DNA of 64,000 bases from assembly GCA_963920665.1 (NCBI GenBank), contig OY987270.1, positions 1,411,910-1,475,909 on the forward strand, in the 5' to 3' direction. The position numbers and the translations under genes were made by a program. The stretch is from Straminergon stramineum. Its lineage: Eukaryota > Streptophyta > Bryopsida > Hypnales > Calliergonaceae. Positions 1-12,100 of this stretch are shown here, piece after piece (position 1 is the first letter of the stretch; every line of letters begins with the position of its first letter). A model generated the notes under the pieces. That model ran no database searches and was not told the origin of the DNA. It saw only the letters and a list, made by a program, of their open reading frames with translations.

Positions 1-41
1 AGAAGTTGGAAATGTAGGACCCAAAGCATTTGGCATACTAG

Positions 42-707
42 TTGCCAACCACGCCTCAACCTGGGTTAGATGTAGATGTAGAATGTGAATGTGCGAGACT
101 ACAAAGCATCCACAAATTTGGACTAGAATTAGTGAGTATTTCCAACCCTAACGAAGTGCTTGAAGGCGAGATTTTAGATGAAAATGATACATGCTTGCTG
201 GCACTGGAGGAAAAAATATGGAATGTGTTCGTGGAGCTTCTCAGTGATCATGAAGTCCAAGTGTTGTCTAACTTGAATTCTTCCAAAATAGCCCCTGTTG
301 TTACATTTGAAGGGCACTTCATTTACAAATCAACACTTGTTAGCCAATTGAATGGAAATCCTTATTTGTCTAAGGACCGACTAACTAGGATGAAGAATTC
401 AATTTATTTCAACAATTCAGACAATTATCTAGCTGCAGCATCATCCTCCACATCCATGTTGCTTGGCTTGGGATTTGATGTAGTTGTTTATTTCAAAGAT
501 GCAAGAGGTAATGCAACTTCATCAATTGTGAGGGCAGCTAAAAAAAGGAAACAAGGTAGATCCGTTGCTATCAATTCATGAGTAGAGAATGGGATGTTTT
601 ATATAGGAAGGGTTCAAAAAATACAAGTCAAGGTGGTTTCTAAATGGGGCATCTACAAGCAGCCCATCAACTTGATGAAGCGAGCAATTCAACGTGCGGA
701 GACTTGA
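42..707 (+). pseudogene. Uncharacterised repeat-family protein, copy 1, one in-frame stop
   Basis: I do not recognise this family. The frame runs from position 42 (directly after an in-frame TAG at 39-41) to the TGA at 705-707, about 222 codons, interrupted only by a TGA at 579-581. Sequence after that stop still reads as sensible protein (for example IGRVQKIQVKVVSKWGIYKQ), so the TGA looks like a late nonsense change rather than the natural end. The conserved core, about residues 95-155, contains the run STLVSQLNGNPYLSKDRL followed by NSIYFNN. The same core recurs on the minus strand near 46.0 kb at clear but imperfect similarity, so this is a dispersed family. There is no signal peptide, membrane span or known catalytic motif. 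The true 5' exons may lie outside the window. It could be the last exon of a transposon-borne gene; I infer no function. Confidence 0.5.
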
Positions 708-3196
708 GTAACACAATGGGATCATTGAGTGTGCATATTTTCAAAATCTAAGGTAGTCTTTTCAGCCCTAAAACCTCATATCTACCGCATGTGCTAGAAT
801 ACTAATCATGTTTATCAATCAAATGCCTTTTAAATTTGTAGGAGTCATTTCTCATAATTTTCATGAAATAATCAATGTTTTGGGATGTTATTGTTCATAT
901 GTATAGAGAATGTATTTTTTGTCCATGCAATGTGTATTCCTTGAATGAGCAAGCTTTGAATTAGAGGCCTAGAATATAGATTTCCCTTTTTCTTTGGCAT
1001 TTCTAATTTTTTTTTCTTGTCAATATCATGATGTATTGTGATGTTTTGGGTCCTATATTTAGAAGGTGTATTTTGCTTCCATGCTTTGTACTTGTGCGTA
1101 TTTTTTGAATGTGCAAACTTTGAAATGGAGGCCCTAAATACATAATTCCTATTTGGAGGGGACGTGATGGCAATCTTGCTCCCAATAGCGTGCAAAGACT
1201 GTGTTGTTGTTTTTTGTCAATGCTGGTATTTTTCACAACTATAGGCCCCATCCATGATCCATCTACTTTTTGCCTCTAGTTCTCTGAAATTAGGACTTCC
1301 AACCGCACTTCACATGGTCGATTCTTGTGACGAATTCTCTCCCACTTGCCTACCCGTGCCTTCTTTTCTGCTATCTTTTGTTCTATAGGGTCTTCCTCAG
1401 CTGATATATTTGAATTTTGTTGGTGGAATTCTATGAAGAAGTGTCATTAGAATTTTCTCTAGTTTGTCAAGTAGAGCTCTTGCTTAAGAAGGCACAGGTT
1501 TCTATATACTTACAGCCCCATTTTAGTGGAGCAATGTACTCTTCATGGAGATCGTTTTGAGAGATACATTGCTACCCATATTGGTGGAAGGTGTGCACAT
1601 TGAATGGTCGGGGTGGGATGATTTGTCTCTATGATTCTACAGTGCGGTAGTCCCTACAATAGTGGCTGATTTTGATGCCGCCCGCCAAACTTGCAGGAGC
1701 TGGGAGGATGCACTTGAGCAAATGGTGGAGGGAACTCCACGCTACCTTGCTTGGTGGGAGGTGTCATTGGAACCCCATCCGCATTGGTGTTCAATAGAGG
1801 AAATGACTCAGCTACTATTTCACCAAAACTAAGAGATTTTTGTGAATTCTTGGACGTTGGAGACACCATTGACCAACCATGAGCTTCATTTGCATCCATT
1901 GGAACGACTGTCGGAGGTGTAGCTAAGGCATTTGCATAACTCATTGGCTACTATTGGAAATAAGAATCTTAATGTGGCTCTTGGAGTGAAGTTGAAGGGA
2001 TTAGTGGCCATCTGGGTCTCATCTACATATCAATGAGGACATTTATGAGTTTCGAAATTTCCTCATTTGTGAATCTTTATGTGAACAAGGTTGTTTTGTG
2101 TTCCGCTATAGGTTTCTATTGATCTCATGTTTGTTGAATTCAGTGCAATGGTTTTGGTATGATCGAGGACCACCGTAACTTCTGTTGGATTTGCTTAGAA
2201 ATGTGTTGTCATAAAATGTGGCTACATGTAGGAAGTTATGAAATCTTCTATGGCTCTTCATGGATGTAGAGGCTCTTTCAATTGAAATATTGTTGTTCTA
2301 TTCTTGTAGGTCTATTTGACATTGTATTGAAGATTTTTGTTTTCACAGAGTTTTGGAGGATCTCATAGTGTTGGAGATGTTGTCTGTCTTTTTTTCCTAT
2401 TCTGGCACTTTCTATACTTCGTTGTTGGCTTGTTGCAAGTGCTTTGGGAATTTTTCCTCACTATGCTATACACCAATTTGTAGAAACTTCTTGATTATGA
2501 TATATATGTATATAGATGATGCATGATTCCAGAATTTTAAAAGGCACGATTATGAAGAATCTTTCATTGTGTTTTTGAATGCAGAACTTATAGTATTTTG
2601 GTTGTTGTTTTGCTTTTCATTTGTATTAGCAATCCTTCTATTTGCCTTTGTTTGCCTTTGATGGAGAGTCCATTTGCCTTCTGTAATTGTAGTTGGGCTT
2701 CTAGTTTCTCTTCCTTTTAGGACTATAGAGAGAAATTTTTAGTTTCTTCATGTTTTGTCTAATCTCTAAGATTCTTTGTCATTTAGTGGTATAGAATTGT
2801 ATGTTACAAAATGATTTGTATGGAGCATGTTCATCAAATGTGGTGAAGTTTTAAACCTCGTTTGTAAATGGATTAGATTTGCAAAAAAATTACATATAAG
2901 TAAAATAGGGTACCTATTTTTGCCCCCCCCCAAAAAAAATTATAAATACCAATAGCGTGTCCTCCAATACAAAGATTTACCTTTATTTTAAAAAATAGCA
3001 TGTCTTATAATCCATTCTACAAGGTAAATAGCCCTCCATTAAATAGGACATTATCGAAGGTGTATGCAAATTTTAAGAGGGAGTGCCTCCCCCCCCCTAA
3101 GATCATAGTTTATATCCCATATTGAAATGGTTTTCGATTTTTAACCTATATAAGAATTCAATTTGACCATCTTCATGCATCTAGTGTTCCCAATGC
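708..3196. other. AT-rich intergenic stretch, no recognised gene
   Basis: No supported gene here. A 96-codon minus-strand frame at 1654-1944 starts MSYANALATPPTVVPMD and has an upstream in-frame TAG. It shows no motif I know and its neighbours in frame carry stops, so I leave it as an unrecognised fragment. Short C-runs occur near 2923 and 3091. Confidence 0.6.
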
Positions 3197-3267
3197 ATTA
3201 GAGTGGTGCAATGGAAGCGTGGTGGGCCCGTAATCCACAAGATCAAGGATCGAAACCTTGCTCTAAC
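3197..3267 (+). tRNA. Initiator-tRNA-Met-like gene or pseudogene with CGT anticodon
   Basis: The 71-nt segment folds as a tRNA closely resembling plant initiator tRNA-Met. It has a D-arm region TGGTGCAATGGAAGCGT (A-box-like), an anticodon stem GTGGG/TCCAC around the loop CCCGTAA, a T-arm CAAGG/CCTTG around ATCGAAA (B-box GGATCGAAACC), and an acceptor stem ATTAGAG/CTCTAAC whose outermost pair is A-C. From memory, plant initiators have loop CCCATAA, so the anticodon CAT has become CGT here (3229-3231). The T stem and acceptor stem still pair although their bases differ from the canonical initiator, which suggests paired changes. An AT-rich tail follows at once, so it may instead be the head of a SINE. 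Function as a real tRNA is doubtful. Confidence 0.6.
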
Positions 3268-3269
3268 AC

Positions 3270-3530
3270 TTTGGGACATCCCTTTTAACTTAAATTTTTT
3301 TTTAAAAACTTTTTCTAAAATTTTAAAACATTTTATAAAAATATTTAACTTTTAAAAAGCTTATTCAACTTTTTAAACATTTTTAAACTTTTTAAACTTT
3401 TGTTAACTTATTTAACTTAAAATTTTTTTTAACCTTTTTAACCTTTTAAAAAATTTAAAAAACTTTTAAAACTTTTTTAAAACTTTTAAATATTTTTTAA
3501 CTTTTTATTTAACTTTTTAAAATTTCTACA
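3270..3530. repeat. A/T low-complexity tract
   Basis: About 260 bases made almost entirely of A and T with recurring AACTTTTTAAA-like words. It lies directly downstream of the initiator-tRNA-like segment; a tRNA-derived head followed by an A/T tail is a SINE-like layout. Confidence 0.7.
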
Positions 3531-5135
3531 ATTCAACTATCATTTTCTTCATTGCATCAACTATAATTTTGTACATCCAAATTTTAGAAAATGATCTATA
3601 TCTCCAATTGAGATGATTTTGGCAATTTCATTCAACTTTTTTCTAATTTTTTTGTAAAATAGTAAGAACTAGAATGAAAAACAAGTAAAAATTTGGCAAA
3701 AATTTGGCCCATAGAATTGGAGCACTATTGGTATCCCTCTATTCTAACTAAATTCGATCCCTCATCAACCTTGAAACGATATTGTAGACATTTTGTGACC
3801 TTGGATGCTCACTTGGATGATTTCATGAGGGATTATAGGATTGAGTAGTACTAACTAGAATGCATTTTAAGTGAACAATATTAAATTGATTCCCTCACTA
3901 CTATATTATTGATTTTGTGAAGGAAGAAGATGCTTAATCCATGGATCACCTTTGTAGTGTATTTTGGGCACTTAATGCTCTCTATTCTTGATGTGAATTT
4001 TAGCCATAAAGATTTCATTTTGTGAATTTGAGCTTGACTAATGAAATGAAGTTTATCAAGTGTAGTTTCTACTTCAATTGGAAAATTTGGAAAATTCAAT
4101 GTTTTATTGCAATTTAAACTTTGGGGCCTATGATTATTGTTTATTGATTTTATAACTTCATAGTGCCATTGTAAATTTGGTTCATATCATCATGTTATAT
4201 ACCACTAGAAAAAATTTGGGGCCCCTACAAGGCCACCAAACTTTGTCTTAGCCCCCCAAAATAATATTAAAAAATAATAATTATTATATATATATATATA
4301 TGCTAGTTATTCAAAATTTGAAAACTTGGTCCTTTAGAGGTTAAACTAGAGTCTAAAATCAAGGGAATCAAAATAATGTGTCTCTTCTCCAACATGAAAA
4401 ATTTATCACAAACCCTAAATTTTATTCTTTTCAATCAATTGATCCAAGACTTGCACTAAGACCTAAGTTGGAGAAGAATAAAATACAACTTTATTATAAC
4501 AATTTGATTGGGTGTGTACAATATACAGAGTATTATTTATAACATTCTTTTTCCAATTCAATTTGATGTAACTGAATCAGTTACAAGATCTTTTCACTAG
4601 GACCCACTTCCCACCCATAAATTATCATTTTCTAAATAAAACTTGGGTCCAAACTGGAACTGAATTAGTTATAAGATCTTTATACTAGCCAAACAATAAA
4701 TCATTATTTTAAAAATAAAATTTGGGCCCAAATTGCTTGACTTTGAGAAATTTAAAATTTTAAAATTTTTACCCCAACAATGTTTTGGGTTGGGTAACTG
4801 AAAGTTGCCGTAGATGAACATGTCCCTGTCTATACCCGGACAGAAATCATATGTATAACCGGATTCGCCAGGGCAGTATCAAACCCTAATATTCCAGATG
4901 AAAACATGGATGACATCCGTCTCTTCGTGGCTATTAGATGAATGAATAAGCGTCGTTGCTTAGACAGTCTCTTCTGCAGGTTCTCTAGAAGGAGTGACTC
5001 CTTTCTCACGAGGGCCCTCTCGCTCTCACCGCTGAAGCGAAGGAAACTCTCGAGGTGTCCTCCAGAATCGTCTCTACACTTCACTTGCTAGAACTAAACT
5101 TGACGCTCAACTTTAGAGATTTGCGACAAGGCGAC
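3531..5135. other. Intergenic; upstream region of the LLPH-like gene
   Basis: No gene supported. A (TA)n microsatellite occupies about 4285-4301. From about 4790 the base composition becomes more GC-balanced, consistent with the promoter and 5' leader of the gene starting at 5136. Confidence 0.6.
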
Positions 5136-6010
5136 ATGGGGAAGTCAATTAGGTCGAAGAGGTTGAAGCGGCTGAGGACGCTGAAGCGGGAGCTTGTGAC
5201 GCCGCACTACGATGAGAAGCAGGCTGCGAAGGATTCCATCATGGAAGCTGCATTGGCTGCCCCCAAGGTCGAGATTCCGAAGAAGCGTTTGCGGGAAGAA
5301 GCCATGGGTGAGTCACCTTACTTTCTTGTTCTTTGCGAGCCTGTTAGTGAAAATATGCGCGTTTCTAAATAGGGTGGGCGCCGAGCTCGGAGAATGCAAG
5401 GTTTAGGGTTTGGTGTGGGCTCTGAAGTGTTTAATTTTTACACTTGTCTCTGGGATTTGTAATGACCGGCATTCAGAATTTTGTGAAGCTGGTTTAGGGT
5501 TCTGAATTAGGGGTTTGGATTAGGGGTGCTGTATACTTGTATCATTTTTCTTCACGACTACGAGTTATGAGTCTGTCGGTGAAAGTGCGTGATTTTCTAA
5601 TCACGTCGTGCCCCGAGCACGGAGAATGTAAGGTTTAGGGTTTAGAGTGGACTCTGAAGCATTCACTCCCAGAATGGGCTCTGGGATTCACCATGGTCTG
5701 CGTCCAGGATTTAGAGAACCTGGTTTACGGTTCTGGATTACGGTTCTGTGTACGTGAGGAGGAAGTCAAATGTTTTTTCTCTTCTTTTCTTTATTACTGA
5801 GGGAGGGTTTTATCATTGTTGGCAGAAGTTGAGGAAACAACTCGAGGAAGGGTAGGGCAAACCTCTACCGCTATGGTCGTTGATGAGGTCGGTGCTAGCA
5901 CGAGCGGCAACGACTCCAAGTTGAAGCCACGAGGTGGCATCAAGAAGAGAGGCAAGAGTCAAGGGCGGTTGAAGAAGGAGAGGCATCACAAGAAGAAATT
6001 GCAATTTTAA
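5136..6010 (+). CDS. Small basic nuclear protein, LLPH/DUF2423-like
   Basis: Two exons, 5136-5307 and 5826-6010, joined by a GT-AG intron (donor GGTGAGT, acceptor TTGGCAG). They splice to exactly 118 aa ending in TAA. The N-terminus MGKSIRSKRLKRLRTLKRE is the conserved Lys/Arg-rich start of the LLPH (DUF2423) family of small nucleolar or nuclear proteins, which is why I choose this ATG over an upstream in-frame one at 5055. Residues 35-50 (AALAAPKV region) match the spacing seen in plant members. The C-terminus is again strongly basic (KKRGKSQGRLKKERHHKKK), a likely nuclear/nucleolar targeting and RNA-binding tail. Animal LLPH is linked to nucleoli and ribosome biogenesis; the plant role is inferred only. 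Family assignment rests on the basic N-terminus and length, so confidence is moderate; gene structure is firmer. Confidence 0.7.
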
Positions 6011-7242
6011 GTGGAGATCAAGGAAAGCCAAAAGATAGTAGCTTAATTATTAGGATATGACATCACCCAAGGGTTTTATGAACTCTCGCAAATCGTTGGG
6101 GGTTTCAGGAGTAGCAACCTGTGGCAGCGCGTACTGGTTTTCTGAAATTCTTTCATGCTCGATGAGAAGCAGAAGGGACTGCACTTGAAACTTCAGATAG
6201 GATCTAATCCCTTTTTAAGAACATGCCTAGCGAAGGTTGCATGATTGTGTGAAGGCCGATTTTATTGAGCGCAGGTTTTGCATATGTATGAGAAATTGTA
6301 ATCATTCATCTATGGAAATTGAGACGAGTCTTCTGTTGCTCTTTGTTTCACGCTCTTATTACGTCGGGTAAGTTTCTTTTGTATCATTTTGATCTGAGAT
6401 ACTTAGAAGGAGTTAACATCTCGCCAGTTTTGTCCTGATTGCCTGAGCCTGAATTATTTTCGTGTGTAATTTGCAAGGGGAGTAAGACTGTCTTAGTACA
6501 TGAAAATCAAATTTTGAAGGTTATCAAGTCTTCTGGTGTGAGGTAGGGTGCTGATACCGCTGACATCAATTCTCTACAGTTTTTACTTCCATCCGTGCAG
6601 AACAATCAGGTTGAAACACAACTTACGTTTGTTTGACACTCAAGCTTGGGTCTCTGCTGCCTCAGTCTTATTTCAAAGCAGGAGATTAAACCTTGACAAC
6701 TGATTTTCACACCCCACGAATGCTAGGACCCTGTAACATTGTTAACCAGTTCTGGCAGGGTGTAACCTTTACATGATCCACTCTGGTACAACTATTCTAG
6801 TACATCTGCTTTTGAACCACCTGGAGAACTTTGCATCATGGCTCCATTTGTCTCGTACATTTGTCCTACCGCCTTAGTCAAGAGCAATCATGTATAATAC
6901 ACTGACGGAGTCTGTTTCGCCTTCGTATTATGATTAGAAATGACGTATTGTGATGCAATTCTTCAAGAACCATATCACTTTTTTCACACATAGAATTTCC
7001 TAACGATGCAGCTGCAACCCATGGCCATAAAGCTGAAAGTGGTTTTGTTCTGTTGCAACAAACTCCGTTTCAATATTAGTTATAGTTGGTCTCATTGTAT
7101 ATTTAGAATTATTCTAGTATGGAACTAACAAGGCAACAGAAAGGTGATAGGCAATAAAAAATACTATCATATATATATATATATATATATAAGTAATAGG
7201 GACAATGATCATTAGCTTATCCAATTTCAATTAAGTGCAGTT
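6011..7242. other. 3' flank of the LLPH-like gene and intergenic DNA
   Basis: No coding frame or RNA gene recognised. The first few hundred bases probably include the 3' UTR. A (TA)n microsatellite lies at about 7169-7191. Confidence 0.6.
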
Positions 7243-7565
7243 ACCTTAACTTTACATTCCTAAGGGTTTTTTTTCATGAGAATCCACTCATATCTGCCAT
7301 TGAAAATTTGTATTTTTGCATGTATATTTGTAGGATCTTAATCTACACTAGTATGCTAAGATGCAAAAGAAATTTTAGAAACTTTGTATGCATAGATTGT
7401 AAGATATCTGCATTTGAAGTAAAGAAATTTATTTTTTTGGCTATAAGTGTGACTTTAGTATTAGTTGTTGAATCTTCTTAGCTTAAAATATTTGCAATAC
7501 CAATATTGAATTGAATTAATTTTATGTTGAAGAATTCAATTGAAAGTCTAGGAAAAGAAATTCAT
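7243..7565 (+). repeat. Decayed copy of the TTAA-ended repeat family
   Basis: Begins at about TTAACTTTACATTCCTAAGG and continues collinearly with two other loci: the start of the repeat at 42649 and the reverse complement of the element end at 30356. Shared landmarks in order are a T-rich run plus TTCAT, CTGCCATT, a GGATCTT..ACTAGTAT segment, a purine-rich tract, GATATCTGCATTTGAAGTAAA, and TCTTCTTAGCTTAAAA. Only one end is recognisable here, so this is a degraded fragment. Confidence 0.5.
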
Positions 7566-9133
7566 AAACAATCTTAACAATCTAACGAGCATTGAGGAGA
7601 TTCGTAGATGGTTGCAGCTTGGATAGGAATGTGAATGTTGAGAAAGAGAGAGCTCATCTAAGAAACAAATCTATGGGAACCCTAGTGGGAACACTATTGT
7701 ACCTACCTTGCTACAATATCATGTCTACTAAAACTCTCTAGAAGCTTTTGTAGGAGTAGAGGATGAAATGCCAAAAAATTCAATGACTAAACAATTTGTT
7801 ACGTTCAACTTACAAAACACAACTAGTTAGAGAGCTTGCAAACTCTAGAACATTATGTTGACAAATGCAAGTAATGGTTTGATCATCTAACAACTATGAA
7901 ATAAAAGTAAAAACATGAAATATAAATATTAGCCTCACTTGTAACAATTCTACAATTGTTCACAATTGTAGAAAGGTTTTACCATTGTTGTAGAGCTTTG
8001 CCTTCCAAAGTTTGCATTCACTACTCACTTAGCTCATTCAAGGTTGCCAAAACAAGTGTGGTTGAGATCATCTATACAAGGATGAAAATATCTACTTGAA
8101 TGTCATGAATCAATGGTCTTTCATGATAAGGGGTTGATGCCTTTGAAAGGAGGTTATAGATATGGATTAACGTATAAAAGGGATTGCAAATAAGATTTGA
8201 ACTTTCAAAATCAAGAAATTGATGGGTAGTCTATGTCCTAGGGACAAAGCCAATAAACTATACTACATAGAAGACAATAAAGTAGAAGCACCCAAATGTA
8301 ACATGAGTCATTTATAGACACCTAAAAAACAACCTACATCCAAGCACTTATGGACCCAATGTAGACAAGTGGGATTCTAAAGTAGACATGTGGGATTCCA
8401 AAAAGTTGTCATTCTTCCAAGAAGCAACCAATCACCCACACTTGATCCAAGTTTAGAGAGTGTTGCTTTTGGGTGTTTCTGTGCCCACTTTGGTATTAGT
8501 CTAATGTCCACAGTAGGCGCATCTACGAAGTACTTTTCAAAAAATCATGTAATATTCATACGAGCTTGGAAAAATAAACCATTTCCTAACACACGCACAA
8601 CATTTTTCCCTGTACGCACCCTCCATATCAAGAGATCCAAACAAGTCACATTTAGGTGCTTCTACCTTAGGTCTTTACCGAGAATGTACTGTACTATACA
8701 ACTGCAGCGCTGCACGAACAATTTGCGAAAGTTATCACCCACCCCAGAATGGACATGTGAAATTACCCCGACGCTGCTGTCTTTGACAGCGGATTGCATG
8801 ATTCAGTGCATAATGAATGCCCAACTCTTGTGAACCACTACCGGTAGAGGGGAATCAAAACTGGGTACCAAAGGCCATCAGAAAATGCCTACATTTTCAA
8901 TGGTCACATTTTGCCTAACCCAAACCCTCCAGTTTGACAACGAAAATTGGTATGCAGACGACTTTAGCAGCTCACCCCACCGTTAAGAGTGAAGGCTTTG
9001 GTACCTCTGACGACTGAAAACCCAAACTTTTGAGGGCTGACAAACAAAGTTTCGATCTTCTCCACTTGCTCGTGGTCTGGCCCAAAATTCCTCCAAGTGA
9101 GATTCTAGGTTAGTAGATGTCTTGAGCAATTGT
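7566..9133. other. Intergenic DNA and 3' flank of TOP3B
   Basis: No gene supported. A 147-codon plus-strand frame at 8390-8833 has no recognisable motif and looks like chance. The last part (about 8850-9133) is presumably the 3' UTR of the minus-strand topoisomerase gene. Confidence 0.6.
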
Positions 9134-12100
9134 CTAAAAATCTCTGAAACTCATCCGAGGATCTTCACCTCTTCCCCTGCTACGCCCTCGACCACGCCGA
9201 CCACGCCCTCGACCCCTGCCTCTCCCTCGCCCTCGCCCAGACCTACTAAAAAACGATCTACCGTGCTTCACCTCCACAAGAGAATATAGCAGCTTGTCAC
9301 ATAGAAGACATGCTCTATGTAAGGTGGCTCCATCTGCTAGCGGGGTTGAATTCTTGTTGAAGTTGACCTGCCTCCAAACAATCGAAATCAGTGCCTTGGA
9401 TCCACCACTGAATGCAATTTGTGAACTGTCTTGCGCTACCTTCTACACTGAATAGGGGTATTAAGGGGACCCATACTAATTAATCGACATTTCACACTAC
9501 ATAAATATCTACCTTTATTGTACATCAGTAGTTATTGAAGTGTCCAGGGGATGTACATCCTGTTTCAAACATCTACAATTTTCCACAAGAAGTCCCTTTT
9601 AATTTTTTGGTCCCCTTAATACCCCTATTCAGTGTAGAAGATGTACGTAGAAGAAAAATTAATCTAAAAAATTAATCAGGCGCATGAAAGGACACATAAT
9701 TCTTGGTGCAGCCGCCCAAGGATCTCTACACTGATATAAATTGCACGTAGGTTGACGAGCTTCTTGTGCTGCAAGGCAAGGTCCTATTTCAACACAAGAA
9801 AATGAGATTCAGAGGAAGTCCTCACATACCTCCAAAAGAGCTGAACCACAGTCGTCGCACCGTTCTTGACAAACTGCAATTTTGTGTGCATTATGCGGGA
9901 GATAGACGAGATTACTGCACTTGTTGCAATCAAGCCTCCACTTAGGAGCACTCACCGGATCAAGAACCAGAGTGCCGTCGCATTCAGGGCACGCACACAC
10001 TCCTTGTTGAATCATTGAATTTCGACAAGTGGGATGAGGACACAGTGTGCATGGCATTCCTCCCTTGCCACCCCCTTTACCCGGTTCCTTGGAGAACCCT
10101 ACTCCACCAAACAGTTTTTCTGCCCCCTCGAATGGGGGGTGGTTGTAACAGTAAGGACAGAGAGGATATGATTTTCCGTCCGGACCCGCAAGAGAGAAGA
10201 GCACTAGCTCGAAGTTGTCAAGAGGGCAAGTGATCTCCTTGTACAACTGCAAAACACATGAAAATTACCTTAAGACAAATACGACCAGCTCCCGAAGGAA
10301 CGATGACACCACGGTGACCCAAACCACTTACCCACACAAGCTGGTTGGTTGATTATTTCAGGTATATCTTCAGTACATACCCCGCACATATTATTAGCTG
10401 AGTACATCAAAAACAGTGCAGATGTACCTTTATATGACCGTTCTGGGGAAGGGTGTGCACTTCTTCACATGAGGGACAATAAAGGCGTGAAGGTCGCATG
10501 GCAATGTACTTCATGTAGCGCAAACATTTCCCACATTTGCTTAAAGGCTTTCCCGAGTCGGCAAGAGGAGAGAACTGCGCCTCGAAAAGAGAATCCATTT
10601 TCTCTATCTGCCATTGAAATCAACACATGAGGACGTAAAACCATGCCTAACAACAAGATTATTGCAAAATTATTGAGAAGAAGCAAAGAGAATTATGAAA
10701 AAACTTGAGGTTTTATTTTTAAAATGCCGCGACTAGATTTCTAGGAAGAAGAAAATGTACAGAAATTGCCATAAAGTTCTCTGCAAAAGGTTACCTGAGC
10801 AACAAAGTAGGAGAACTTAGCAGCGAACTCTTGTAAGACATGTCGTACCACCCGAGTGTACTCTGCCTGTCCCTTGGCGATGAGCGTTATTTGTTTCTCA
10901 ATGAAACTGCGAATGTCAGGTAAGCAGAGATCCACATCTATTACTTGATATCCGCGTACAAGCGTGATACCTAACGGTGTTGGCACCAATCGTCTGCCAG
11001 ATTGTACCTGGAAGCACAAGAACATCCTCTACTATCAGTTTTCTTCAGAGGCACTCGCGATTAGTTCCCATGAAAAAACTCACATGTTTTGGTGCCCCAA
11101 AAGAGAGCCATGGCGATCTGTACAAAGAATATTACAGAACCGACGAATCTTGTAAACAGTACCAAAAGAGTATGCAAAAGTACTGCCTTTAATTTGATAG
11201 CGAAGTAACCGCCATATCACCTGTGCATAGTTACGCTCACATATATTGTTGATGTGCACAGAAATGGACGCATCTGTGCCTATGCCATGCTTCTCCATTA
11301 GAGTTATGAGCTCACTCTCGGTTAAATAGTCTGGAGGTGAAGTTCGTCCCTGAAGTATCAACAGCAAAATTTTCAATGTTATCATATGAAAACCAGTCAT
11401 TAGAAAAACTTGAGAGATGTATTACAAGCAGAGAGAACCACTGTATTCCACACCAGAAAGCCAGAAATTATGATCAAGTTGCTTCAACATCGAAGAAAAA
11501 TTGATCACAATTGAGTGATAATAATAGAACTGGCACTTAAATAAGGATACAGAATCAAGCAGTAAGAAGTAGTTACAAATCATCCATCACAAAACTACAA
11601 ATCCTCAAAACCATGATATCAAATTACGTGATCTCTTGAAGTAAACAAAGTCATAAGTATCCAAGAAACATCCACCTGGTAGAGTTCCACGTCTGTCATT
11701 GGGATCGACTCTCCACTAGAAATAGGCGGCAGACTTTCATCTGCCACTGCAAGCCATGGCATCACAGCAGTGAATCCTGCAGATATCACAGCTCGCCCAC
11801 TCGCAGAGAATTTCTCACCTCCAGCAGCAAAAGTGACCTTTGTTCTGACAGCATAGATAGTACAAACCGATAAGAGATAGGATATCCGTCATAATGGCAC
11901 AACAAAAGAATAACCCAAAGCAAAACTGATTACAAAGAGGCACCGATGACAGAAAAGGTTCACCTCACCTTGAATATTTGCAGTCAGGGCTTACACTGCC
12001 AAGAAAATGTCGAGTAACATATTCATACAATCTCCAGGCGTCCCCTCCTCCTAGCTCTGACTCTGTCGCTGATCTCATTGGGGTGATGGGAGGATGGTCA

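Noticed and set aside
5055..5135. Upstream ATG-like start giving a 27-residue extension to the LLPH-like protein
   Set aside because: The conserved family start MGKSIRSK lies at 5136 and the extension is not basic.
8390..8833. 147-codon plus-strand open frame
   Set aside because: No motif, no splice context, and it overlaps likely 3' flanking sequence of TOP3B; most probably chance.
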